From: Hormiphora californensis
Lineage: Eukaryota > Ctenophora > Tentaculata > Cydippida > Pleurobrachiidae
DNA length: 64,000 bases
Reading direction: 5' to 3'
Assembly: GCA_020137815.1 (NCBI GenBank)
Contig: CM035351.1
Location: forward strand, 2,304,409 to 2,368,408
Shown: one piece after another, positions 43,517 through 53,362 of the stretch
How positions within the stretch are numbered: the first letter of the stretch is position 1
Layout of the letters: each line of letters starts with the position of its first letter
Made by a program: the position numbers and the translations under genes
Notes under the pieces: generated by a model
Databases searched by the model: none
What the model saw: the letters and a program-made list of their open reading frames with translations, nothing else
What the model was told of the DNA's origin: nothing

Positions 43517-44298
43517 ATGCAATGGTGGTTGTTGATGATGTGCCTGTTGTTGGTGCAGGTGAACGCGTGTAAAGATGAAATGGTATCCTACGCCAACAAG
43601 AGCATAACATCACTCAACCTAACAAGTCTTGAGGTCAGCAGAGCCAGTGTAAGCTCTGAAACGGACTGTAGTGATGCATGCTGTCTGCTGGATAGCTGTC
43701 AGATGGCCCTCTTTTCACCGGCCATAGAGGAAACTGACAATTGTGTGTTTTACGAGTGTGGGTCCCGTTGTACTGAGGTCGACAATAATGGAACTGTTCT
43801 TATTGTGAAGAAACATAAACAAGGTCAGTATTGTTTAGACTCTCCCCACATCTTTACCAAGTAAAGTTTCACCATATCCATGCCCCTTGTTATGGTTTTT
43901 GTCATTAGTATAGTCCAGTAGATGAGTTGTCTAACCACTATTACTACCTGTTTCTTCAGAAAAAGTAAAATTCAAATTGGAAAGTTCTACGAAGAAGATA
44001 GTTGATCTTCGCCCGGAGAGTAACACGTTAGTTTAGCACTTAATTTTGTTACATATGTATTTACTAATAAATTGCATTGCTCGAGCAATAAACTAACACC
44101 TGGCTGTGATTAGTAAATCATTAATAATACTCTATTCGCAGAGCTATCAACGTATCGACCGGCACTGCCATCACACTCCTAGTTGTTGGAGTCGGGGCAT
44201 TTCTCTCCATCGTTGGATTATTTATTGCTCGATGTTTCGATACCCCACGGAAACAATACAGCCGAATTGACTTTTTGATGAATGATTTTGATGATTAA
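43517..44298 (+). CDS. Small type I membrane protein with MANSC-like cysteine module
   Basis: Exons 43517-43823, 43960-44026 and 44142-44298 join in matching phases (1, then 2), giving about 176 residues. The start MQWWLLMMCLLLVQVNAC is a signal peptide. The ectodomain has a cysteine module with ETDCSDACCLLDSCQMALFS and NCVFYECGSRC, resembling the N-terminal MANSC domain (seven-cysteine motif) of MANSC1, LRP11 and KIAA0319. The third exon has a single transmembrane helix, AITLLVVGVGAFLSIVGLFI, then a short cytoplasmic tail ending RIDFLMNDFDD. The role is unknown; the family includes surface proteins and protease-inhibitor modules. If intron 1 is retained the frame ends soon after, at 43862-43864. 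Domain assignment is by cysteine pattern only. Confidence 0.75.
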
Positions 44299-44417
44299 AA
44301 AACTGCCAGAATTTATTTAAATATTTAAATCTTGTTGACATGTGTGTGTGTAATTCTTGAGAACTATATGTTTATTATTTTAAGTTGTTGAATGCGTTGA
44401 TCGCTTAAAGTTATTTA

Positions 44418-45743
44418 TTGAAGCATTTGTTTTCTTCTTGCCCCAGACTGTATAATACCCTTTCTAACTACTCCTCCATCCCCTTGGTTAGAACTCTCCT
44501 GATGCCCCTGTGCTTCAAATGCACACAAAGGAAAGCTTGTGTTGACGCAAAGATTCTGGCCCGAGGAGGCGGGGTTCGGTGGGACGACCCTGAGACGATT
44601 CAATTTGAAAAGTATCTCTATAAGATGAACCCGCTTTGTGCACCCTGTACTGCGATAGTAGCAGCCGATGGGTCACCCTCTTTCTCTCCTACCAAAGCTA
44701 AGAATCCTGTCACCAAAAAGGGACGAAGGGGGAGTCGAGCTGGTGTAATTTTGATGTTCATTGCCGGTATTGTAGCTGTAGGATTGGTTGTTTTTATACC
44801 TGACATTGGTCCACAAATTCAGACATTTTATAAGGACAATTTAGAGGGGGTAATAAACAGTGATAGCATGGCCAGATTCTACAATTATTCAATGCAATAC
44901 TACGTTGTAGCTACAACACACATTTCCAACACCGCCCTCTCCTCTCCCCTCCTTGACCACTTCTTTACCTCCCTCCTAACCAACACCGACTGTCAGCTCC
45001 ACACTGGTGTGATCCTCCTTCACCTACTATTTCTCCTGATCCGCTACCACCACCTCCTAGCAATGATCCTAACCGCCCTCTCTACCTCCCTTCTTCTCTG
45101 GGTCGATATCCCGGGACAGGAGTTTTACCTCTCTGTCACACGATACACCCTCCTCTCTATCTCCCTACTCCTCCTTCTCACCAAGAAAACAACTGTGGTT
45201 AGGGAGTGTAAACAGAGTAATGGACGGGGCCGTGCAGTGGTGAAGGTTCACAGATCCCCCAAGAAACACAATAGTTTGTCTGGGACTCTCTTCAGTGAAG
45301 ATGAAGAACCACCAACACCCCTGGCTGGCAGGATTACACCCATGAAGGATGTTAGACAGCGGTTAGATGTCCTCAAGATATCATCCTCACCCAAAAAGCA
45401 GCCCAAGGTGTCGCTGAATTTGTCAATGAGCAGCCCGCTGTCACCGGCCCACCACAGGAGGGCCTGTATCCGACCTGCCAGTTTTTCACCGGATCGATCA
45501 CGGAATGATTTATCACGTAGCTTGATAGAGGAGGAAGAGGAGGAGGATGAAGTGAGGTCTCTTCAGAGAAGGAGCAGGTTTGATTCGGTTGACGATTCGT
45601 TTGAAGAGAAGTCACCTCCTCAAAAAGCGGACCCTCCTGCCCCGGAGCAAAAACTTCCCGTGACACCCATACTTGTTGCCCTTGTAGCGTCCGTCGTCCT
45701 GAACTATTACTTTGTTGTAACATATGTAGCCATGGGACAGTAG
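44418..45743 (+). CDS. TMEM201: TMEM201/Samp1-like inner nuclear membrane protein
   Basis: An uninterrupted 441-residue frame. It contains LCFKCTQRKACVDAKILA and, 30 residues on, EKYLYKMNPLCAPCTAIV. This matches the second CxxC half of the Ima1/TMEM201 N-terminal domain (SQVLLCKRC ... YKLCRPCQAAV). Hydrophobic segments follow at VILMFIAGIVAVGLVVFI, at ILLHLLFLLIRYHHLLAMIL and at YTLLSISLLLLLT. The tail is Ser/Pro-rich, and a last helix, TPILVALVASVVLNYYFVV, lies at the C-terminus, the expected topology. The family links the inner nuclear membrane to LINC complexes. An acceptor-like CCCCAG just after the ATG (about 44446) suggests a spliced upstream exon could replace the first residues. The first zinc-binding CxxC half was not found upstream; the MANSC gene occupies that space. 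Confidence 0.75.
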   Translation: MKHLFSSCPRLYNTLSNYSSIPLVRTLLMPLCFKCTQRKACVDAKILARGGGVRWDDPETIQFEKYLYKMNPLCAPCTAIVAADGSPSFSPTKAKNPVTKKGRRGSRAGVILMFIAGIVAVGLVVFIPDIGPQIQTFYKDNLEGVINSDSMARFYNYSMQYYVVATTHISNTALSSPLLDHFFTSLLTNTDCQLHTGVILLHLLFLLIRYHHLLAMILTALSTSLLLWVDIPGQEFYLSVTRYTLLSISLLLLLTKKTTVVRECKQSNGRGRAVVKVHRSPKKHNSLSGTLFSEDEEPPTPLAGRITPMKDVRQRLDVLKISSSPKKQPKVSLNLSMSSPLSPAHHRRACIRPASFSPDRSRNDLSRSLIEEEEEEDEVRSLQRRSRFDSVDDSFEEKSPPQKADPPAPEQKLPVTPILVALVASVVLNYYFVVTYVAMGQ

Positions 45744-46323
45744 AAAGTTCAGACAAATTCATTATTTCTTTTTGACTCTGGGCTATTAAAATGGGAAAGA
45801 AAATGATAAATTTTCAATTTTTTAATGGGCCGACCTTTTTTATCGCTCACCGTACGCACGGGTTCCGAACAGCACTTTTTTATTTTCTGTATAACTTTAT
45901 TCCTTTCCAATCACCCCGAAGCCTCATGTGTTTTATTTATTCCAGAGTGTTGACAGTAATGAATGGGTGGAACTAGCCCTAAACACATGTGGGCTCACAC
46001 TCTTTCCGACACTTACCAAACATTCCTCCTTCAGGGTTTGTTTTTTTCCCTCAGATTTGAGTCACCTCGGACCTGTTGACACTGAGCTGTGAAAGCACTC
46101 TACTACGGTTAACCTCTTTCTATCTTTCTCTCTTTATTTTTCAATCTCTCTTCTCGGATCAATACTTATACACTTGTTACACTGCTTCCAAAAGTTGTGA
46201 GTGTTTTCAACACCTAGCACTCACATATATATATCCTCACTTCGACTCTCTCTCCAGCTATCTCTATCTCCCTCTCTCTCTCTCAATCCCTCCCTCTCGC
46301 TGTGTGTGTTGTTCTGTGCGGGT

Positions 46324-48079
46324 ATGAGTTGCCCTACCTATGATTACCTCCTTCTCAGTTCCTTTGAATTCACCTGTGATGGAAAGAAGACCCAGGAACC
46401 GCAGGAAATTATCGAGTTTTGTGTCATGAAATACTGCACTAAAACATGCACTGTCACAGACAAGTAGGTTGAACTCAGCTAATACTACCACGCGAGGTGC
46501 CCCTTTTTATACGTACTGATCTAACATCCAGTGCTTTTGAACGGTCCCATTTCTGCACTGAGATCTCTTCCGCCACAAATCTCCTTATATCGCTTTGCAT
46601 AGTCTGAATCGAATCACTAACAAACCAACAAACTCCCCTTCTCCTACTCAGGTTCTATACATTAGTGAAGCCTCTCCACCCTGTCAACGAATTCCTCAGT
46701 TCCTTTTGTAAGATGTTGACCTGTATAACTGATAGACGGCTAGTATCTGCCCCCGTCCTTCCTGATGTCCTCCATGACTTTGATAGGTGGATGTGGGCAC
46801 AGGGTCTTCATCAGAAACGGTAGGATGATGATATATGTTAGGTTACAAAATCATCCCAAAACAGTCTTATTTCGTAATCAAGAATGTCGTGACCGAATCC
46901 CTACCAATTACCATATAATATGAAACTTTTATTTCTTGTGCGCTAATTTTTTGATTTTGACAGATTTCTTTCTTCGGGCAGGTTTATTTTTGTGCCCTTT
47001 ACTCATTTTGAGTTGCAGCACCTGCTTCTCGAGCAGTGTCGTGTTATGGGCTACCACTGCCCTGCTTACTTCTTTACATGGCTTCATCTCCAGGATATTT
47101 CTACTGCCTTCCACGCTAAACAGGTGGGTGTTTCAGAGTTGACTTCAGACTACTTCAGTTGACAGCGTTCCATTTTGTTGTCTTCAAAAAAGGGGTTTTG
47201 AATCTTGCTCATTTTACCTACCAAACTACTTATCCAAGTTTCAAGGTTCAACCATATCAATATGCATATTTTTGTTGTACAAGTTCCCATACCCCAGGTG
47301 TCAAAGCGGCCGGCGGTAAAGCAGATAAGGAGACAGAACTCCCAAACGATTCTCAATGCTTTTGGTATCAAGCAAGTGGGCCGCCCTCACTCTGCGGTAT
47401 GTGTATAACGATGGGAGGGGTATGCTTAGAGCGGGTATATGCAGTTGTTGGGTTGGTAGTAGACGCCCAATTACGATGTGAGAATATCATATGCAGTTCT
47501 GTGTGTGTGTTCGCGGGGTATAAATATGTTCGGTGAAGTGTCTGTATCTGACCAACCTGTTATACTCCAAGCTACTATTCTACTTATTCCAGACTCTGCC
47601 AAACTTGAAACTACTAATTTTAACCTTCATCTCTCTCCCAGGAAGATAACTGTCTGAACACTGCGAGTCTGGTAACCAGTATGTTGGAGAAAGGAGTGGT
47701 ATTGGGGGACCGAGAGTGGAGGACCCACCTGCCCAGATCTGTATCCCTCTCAGAGGACCTAGAGGAACAGGCCCAGTTGGATCCAGTGGATCTAACCGAG
47801 AGGGAGTTGAGAGAGGAGGAGGCTGCTCTATTATTTGGTAGGATCGGGAGGGACACTCCCAACAGTCGGTCTACCACCCCTGGAGGGAGGATGACACCTC
47901 TTAGTAGAGGTCCAACACCCTCTGGTGGTAGGGTGACACCAGGAGGCAGGGTGACACCGGGTGGCAGGGTGACACCAGGTGGTAGGGTGACACCATCCAC
48001 TACTAGTAGTAGGAGGGTGTCAGCTCCAGTCAATGCTAGGAGCGTGTTCGATATGTGGAAAAAACAGGCCGCTGCCTAA
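46324..48079 (+). CDS. ERI-type DEDDh exonuclease homologue, probably catalytically impaired
   Basis: Five exons, 46324-46463, 46652-46819, 46982-47123, 47298-47396 and 47642-48079, give 328 residues with matching phases. The fold markers are YDYLLLSSFEFTCDGKK (family: VIDFEATC), EPQEIIEF, FYTLVKPLHPVNEFLSSFC, RFIFVPFTHFELQHLL (family: FVTCGDWDLK) and GRPHSAEDNCLNTASL (family: HSGIDDCKNIA). ERI1-3 trim RNA 3' ends (histone mRNA, 5.8S rRNA, siRNA). Here the first catalytic Asp is Ser (SFE), the Exo II Asp (GDWD) reads THFE, and the Exo III region is one residue shorter and has DN instead of DD. So activity is doubtful. The C-terminal tail has about five GGRVTP-type repeats and ends SVFDMWKKQAAA. 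Confidence 0.8.
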
Positions 48080-48374
48080 AGGAAAGAAAGAGAAAGGGAG
48101 AGAAATATTGAGGCAGTGAACTTTAGTGCTGTGAATCAAGATGTAGAAAGAAATAGAAAATGTTGAATTGAAGGGATGATCGTAGACACTTGCCATTCAA
48201 ACTGTTTAGAGACTCTATATGGAGAGAAAATTTTACGAGCTTTTACTGTGTGTATTATTTGTGTTTGAAAAATAGTTTTAGCTTTATTCTGTTTTGGCAG
48301 TTATATTGTCCTCAGTGTCTCTTCGTTAAAGCAATCTCACAACAATAATTATACTCCTCTGATCACTCCACGCC

Positions 48375-48680
48375 TGGTAGCTAACCACATCACGCCTGGT
48401 AGCTAACCACATCACGCCTGGTTTCTAACCACATCACGCCTGGTTTCTAACCACAACACACTTCTAACCACATCACGTTTCTAACTATATCACGCCAGGT
48501 TTCTAACCACATCATTCCTGGTTTCTAACCACATCATTCCTGGTTTCTAACCACATCACGCCTGGTTTCTAACTACATCTAATATCCTGGTTAATGGTTT
48601 CTAACCATATCACATCGCATTTCTAACCACATCACGTCTGGTTGCTAACCACATCACGTTTCTAACCACATCACTGCTTT
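48375..48680. repeat. ~22-base tandem repeat, about 14 degenerate copies
   Basis: The unit is AACCACATCACGCCTGGTTT plus CT, with shortened copies. It lies between the ERI gene and NDUFS4, ending about 15 bases before the NDUFS4 start codon, so it may form the NDUFS4 promoter or 5' UTR. Confidence 0.9.
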
Positions 48681-48690
48681 CTAGCTCGAG

Positions 48691-49592
48691 ATGTTAAGTC
48701 GAGTGGTGTTGGCTGCTCGGTGTTCAGTGCCTGTCCGGCTCATCAATACAACTACAGATGTAACCCACCTTGGGAACAGTGAGAAGATGCAAACTGAGAT
48801 ATCAACTGTACCTAACAATCAGGCAGTAAGTAGATGTTAGTGGTGCTACGTGTTCTCTGGCTTCACCACCCAATATGGTCGGTATCTGCTCTGCGAGGGA
48901 CATGTTTTTCATAGTGTTTTTTGCGAATCCAACATTCCACTACTCTCCGTCCTACCTCACTTCTTTACTCTCCCCTCCCCTCTAGAACAACAACCTGACC
49001 CGAACTGTCGGCTTTCCAGAAGAGGAACAGGCCCGAGTTGTCCAGATATTCAGGGCTGCCAAGAATGTGATGCAGAGTGGGAGTCATGGTTCCAACAAGT
49101 GGAGGCTGAGGTGGGATACCCAGGAGAGGTATGAGAACCCTCTCATGGGATGGGCCTCCACCGGGGACCCCCTGTCTAATTTGCAGCTGGAGTTTAGTTC
49201 TGCACAGGCTGCCATTAACTACTGTGCTAAATACGGTGAGAGCTTTTACTGGAGTTTTTTTAACGGAATTCGTCAAGTTCACCATATAAACGAAAATGCC
49301 TATTATCTATACGGGCTATCTAAACTATCCGGGATTATACATACCCCCTTACCCCTATACCTACCCCTATATATACCCTATATATACCCCTATATACCCC
49401 TATATATACCTACCAAGTTCTTTCTTCAATTCTGATAGGAAAGTTAGAAACACACTCGTGATATGAATTAACACTCCGTGTTCCCCAGGTTTCGAGTACG
49501 AGGTGGTAGAGCCTAAACCAGTGTCCAAGAAGAAGAAGTCGTACGCCCAAAACTTTGCCTGGAGTTCTCACACACGAATTGTCACCAAATGA
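48691..49592 (+). CDS. NDUFS4: NADH:ubiquinone oxidoreductase subunit S4 (complex I)
   Basis: Exons are 48691-48825, 48986-49235 and 49490-49592. The presequence-like start is MLSRVVLAARCSVPVRL. The core RVVQIFRAAKNVMQSG, then RYENPLMGWASTGDPLSN and AQAAINYCAKYG, and the terminal SYAQNFAWSSHTRIVTK, is unmistakably NDUFS4, a complex I accessory subunit on the matrix arm. The total coding length is 488, one base short. As given, exon 3 reads TTCGAGTACAGGTGG, which hits TAG; restoring one base after TAC yields the family EYEVVEPKP reading. Given how conserved this gene is, an assembly indel is more likely than a real mutation. Confidence 0.95.
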
Positions 49593-50129
49593 GAGGAAGA
49601 GAGAGAGAGAAAGAACTCAGTTGCAATATCGCCCTGCATATTGTGGGGGAAATAGTTATTGAAGCGAGAGAGAAGGAGTGAGAGAGAGAGAGAGTGAGAG
49701 AGAGAAAACCACACGGTAAAATAGTTACTGGATCTTGTAATTGTGTTTCTTGTAACAAAATCCCCAGATCCGTCTCAATCTCTCTTCGTTACCCTCATTG
49801 TGCGAGTCTTGACCCCCCCCCCCTTACATACACACTTCTTATTGCACTTGAGCACCTCCATATTCCTTCTCCCCTCCCATTACTATTCAACTGCCCTATT
49901 TCGGAATAATTTATTCCTTTTGTGCTGTTTCCCCCGTTGAGAAGGGCGTAGTTTTTTATTTCCACATTCCACATTCCTCGTTCCTTTTCTTTTATTCCCA
50001 CCATTCCCTACAACCCGCCACCTCTTAGCAGTAACCACCACCATCAGTAACCACCTCCCTCCCCTCTGCCTAGCCGCCACATCTTAGCAGTAATTAACCA
50101 CCTCCCTCCCCTCTGTCTAGCCGCTCATC
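49593..50129. other. Intergenic, NDUFS4 to serpin
   Basis: (GA)n-rich near 49595-49705, then unique sequence with a repeated ACCACCTCCCTCCCCTCTG block (about 50050 and 50099) just upstream of the serpin ATG. No further gene seen. Confidence 0.55.
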
Positions 50130-52887
50130 ATGTCAGCTGGTTCGGTAATGAAGGGGGATAAGGGTAACATCGCTAAAAGATGTCAGGAGAGTCTAGGAGA
50201 ATTCGCTGCTAAGTTGTATGCCCAGCTGTACAAAGAAAAGGGCAACATCTTCATCTCTCCCCTCAGTATTGCAGCCTGCCTCCAGATGGTGTATCACGGT
50301 GCGGGGGGTCGGACTAAGGAGCAAGCAGCTGAAGCTATGGGAATCCTAGGGATAGAAGATGGAGATGTGTTGGAGTTTTACCGGGATTTGATTGGAGAAT
50401 TGAGGAAGGCTAACACAGACAATGTTACTCTAACGCTGGCTAACAAGGTTTGGATAAAGGAGGACTTCCCTGTTCTAGATTCTTATAGAAACACCTTGGT
50501 GGAAAGTTTTGATGCGGAGCTAGCACGAGATCCCTTTACTGATGCTAACGCCACTGCTAAAGATGTCAATTCCTGGGTGGACGGGAGGACTAAGGGTATG
50601 ATAAAACAGCTGATAGATCCCGGTATGATTACCCCTCTAACTCGACTAATCCTCTGCAACGCAGTCTACTTCCTTGGTCTCTGGCAGATTCCATTCTCCC
50701 GAACCAAGGATGAGGAATTCCATCTATCCGCTAAGGAAACAAGAAACGTTCCTATGATGAGTCTCGATGGCAACAAAAAGTTCCGATATGGTGAGACGGA
50801 GACAGCTCGATATGTCCTACTTCCATACAAGGGTGACAGGAGTTTGTCAATGATGGTAATCTTGCCCCAGATGCCGTTTAAACTTGGAGCAGTGGAGGAT
50901 GAGATAGTAAAACCTGGAACCATCGCATCCTGGTACAACAATACATCCATGAGAGATGTCAATCTGAAACTGCCCAAGTTCAAGATGGAAGAATCTTATG
51001 ATTTGAAAAAGATTTTACAGCAAATGGGAGTTGGGGATATGTTTAGTAGTTCGGAGGCTGATTTCTCTTCAATTAATGGTAAGTACTGTTGTATGTTGTG
51101 TTTTTGTTTTGCATGTCAATCAAACGGCTCATCTGCTGAAACTGCTTCCGCCCATAAAAATCTGCATGGCTGGCCGCTCCCTATCTCTCTGAGTTACCTC
51201 TCTCTATCTATCACTCTGAGCTATCCCTCTCTCGCTCTCTATCTATCTCTCTGAGCTACCTCTCCCTCTATCTCTCAGGTGGTCTTCCTATCTCCAAAAT
51301 TCGCCACACATGTGCCTTCCGGACGGACATTCCAGTTGTAAAATTCCAGTCATTTCGGTCGGTGCAACTGCGGCCAGTCTCACAGCGTCGTATCCTACCC
51401 TATAATAACAATTCAAGCAGCGACAGAAAGACAATAAATTATGACGTTATTGAGTTTACTGCAGATGAGCCGTTTGTGTGTTGTGTTCTTTTAAAGTCTC
51501 TACCCCTATTAGTGGGTCGCTGTAGACGGCCTACATTTTAAATATATATTTCTATCAGATCTCTGTAAATACTATTATAATATGTGGATATAAATGTAAA
51601 TAAAAGACAGTTGGGTGATCGGATAACTGTTTATTAGCCTCATGTTTGATATTCAGAGTTTTTGTTATTCTCTCTGTGGCTGGACAAATGAATCAGACGG
51701 GTATAATGACGCTACCAGTTTCGAGGATCTACCTCTTCATCGGGCTACAAAAATAAATAGTGTTAATTATAAAATATATATAGTAAAAACTAAAATCACA
51801 CACGTCAATCAAAATTATAAATCAGCACTTTAATAATAAACTAAACACTGTACAGAGGAGCAAGTCTCATATGATCAGTACAGAGTGAACTGAAGTTACC
51901 GTTACAATACAGCAGGTGAGATGAAGTGATAAACAAATAGGGCGTGCATGAGGTGATACACAAGGACTATCACAAATTAATACAAACTATTACGCACACA
52001 AACACACGAACCCACTGGACAACAACAACAACAGCAACTAAATATTAAATTAAATATCTCGTAAGTTCGGAACATTCCTCTTTATTGTTCATACCAGGTC
52101 TCAGAAACTGAGACCTGGTATGAACAATAAAGAGGAATGTTCCGAACTTACGAGATATTTAATTTAATATTTAGTTGCTGTTGTTGTTGTTGTCCAGTGG
52201 GTTCGTGTGTTTGTGTGCGTAATAGTTTGTATTAATTTGTGATAGTCCTTGTGTATCACCTCATGCACGCCCTATTTGTTTATCACTTCATCTCACCTGC
52301 TGTATTGTAACGGTAACTTCAGTTCACTCTGTACTGATCATATGAGACTTGCTCCTCTGTACAGTGTTTAGTTTATTATTAAAGTGCTGATTTATAATTT
52401 TGATTGACGTGTGTGATTTTAGTTTTTACTATATATATTTTATAATTAACACTATTTATTTTTGTAGCCCGATGAAGAGGTAGATCCTCGAAACTGGTAG
52501 CGTCATTATACCCGTCTGATTCATTTGTCCAGCCACAGAGAGAATAACAAAAACTCTGAATATTAAATGTAAATAACTTTTATTCTGTTACTTTAAACTC
52601 TGTGTCGCTGTCCTATATCACTCTGCATGTATGTGATCCCCCTCTCTCTCTCTGCAGGAGATTCTAATGATCTATATGTATCGGATGCAGTACACAAAGC
52701 AGCCCTCTCTGTCGACGAGAAGGGGACTGAGGCGGCCGCTGCTACGGGCATGATAATGATGACTCGGTGTGCCATGATCCCATCCCAGCCACCAGTCAAG
52801 TTTCATGTGGACCAACCGTTTAGTTTTGTTATTGCCCGAGCGGGGAAGATCTTGTTCTCTGGACGGGTTGAGGAGCCATCCTGTTAA
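50130..52887 (+). CDS. Serpin (intracellular, clade-B-like) with alternative C-terminal exons
   Basis: Exon 1 (50130-51078) encodes 316 residues with no signal peptide: FAAKLYAQLYKEKGNIFISP, QMVYHGAGGRTKEQAAEAMG, TLANKVWIKEDF, INAVYFLG-like CNAVYFLGLWQIPFSR and LPKFKMEESYDLKK. These are the serpin helices and sheets up to the breach. It ends in phase 1 (AATG|GTAAGT). Three downstream exons have acceptors compatible with it: 51279-51541, 52658-52887 and 53110-53362. Splicing to 52658-52887 gives a 392-residue canonical serpin. Serpins trap proteases by insertion of the cleaved reactive loop. The architecture suggests one scaffold with interchangeable loops, as in insect serpin genes with alternative last exons. 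Expression data would be needed to confirm this. Confidence 0.9.
51279..51541 (+). CDS. Serpin C-terminal cassette A (divergent)
   Basis: After acceptor TATCTCTCAG, phase fits exon 1. It encodes GLPISKIRHTCAFRTDIPVV, then a basic stretch with RSVQLRPVSQRRILPYNNNS, and ends VIEFTADEPFVCCVLL and VGRCRRPTF. The start (S-x-x-x-H) and the end (F-x-A-D-x-P-F ... GR) match the usual serpin strand-4B/5B pieces, but the EGTEAAAAT hinge is missing. AATAAA at 51599-51604 could end this isoform. Probably a non-inhibitory or degenerate alternative. Confidence 0.7.
51649..52563. repeat. 915-base near-perfect palindrome (3-base spacer)
   Basis: The arms 51649-52104 and 52108-52563 are exact reverse complements wherever compared, centred on CTCAGAAACTGAG. 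It lies between serpin cassettes A and B. Such a palindrome is either very recent or an assembly artefact. Internal sequence includes a GTAGCCCGATGAAGAGG block typical of repetitive 3' ends. Confidence 0.95.
52658..52887 (+). CDS. Serpin C-terminal cassette B (canonical, P1 Arg)
   Basis: Follows CTCTGCAG and reads DLYVSDAVHKAALSVDEKGT, then EAAAATG, a full inhibitory hinge. Counting from the hinge, P1-P1' is Arg-Cys (MTRCAM), predicting inhibition of trypsin-like proteases. It ends HVDQPFSFVIARAGKILFSG and RVEEPSC before TAA. Confidence 0.9.
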
Positions 52888-52946
52888 AGGTGTGCAGAGG
52901 GGGCTGTGTGTGTATCCGATATATCTCTCTGATTAACTTGTACTTA

Positions 52947-53041
52947 TTGGTAGCACGCTAACCCCTACCAGCCAACTTTGGTTGGGACGGGAGTGCGTGC
53001 GGTTACACATAACCAGCAAGGAGCAGATAGCGTGCTACCAA
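52947..53041. repeat. Three-way cruciform repeat
   Basis: The closing stem TTGGTAGCACGCTA (52947-52960) pairs perfectly with 53028-53041. Two inner hairpins are visible: CCAAC-TTTG-GTTGG and GGTT-ACACAT-AACC. It lies between serpin cassettes B and C. Confidence 0.7.
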
Positions 53042-53109
53042 CTATCACTATTGTAACCACTAGCCCACTTCCTAAATTGTAACCACTAACCCACTTCCCT
53101 TCCTATCAG

Positions 53110-53362
53110 GTGATGGTGGGTTTGTTTATCTCCGATGCCATACACAAGACTGCCCTGATTGTGGACGAATCAGGGAACAGAAGCAGCGGCTGCTACAGCC
53201 ATGATGGCCACTTTCTGTATGGCATTTGAACCTGAGGAACCGGTTGAGTTTTTAGTGGACCAGCCCTTTATGTTAGCTGTTGTGAGGGTGTTCACCCCTG
53301 ATAGCAGAAAGTGGAGGATTAACCCCCTGTTTATTGGACGTTGTGTTGCCCCTGAGTGTTGA
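53110..53362 (+). CDS. Serpin C-terminal cassette C (paralogue of B, two 1-base insertions)
   Basis: Acceptor CCTATCAG fits phase 1. Segments in three frames read LFISDAIHKTALIVDES, then GTEAAAATAMMATFCMAFEP, then FLVDQPFMLAVVRVF and IGRCVAPEC. Its length is two bases over phase, matching extra bases in GGGTTTG (about 53120) and CAGGGAA (about 53172). The inferred P1-P1' is Cys-Met, preceded by Phe, unlike cassette B. Either a decayed exon or homopolymer errors. Confidence 0.75.
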
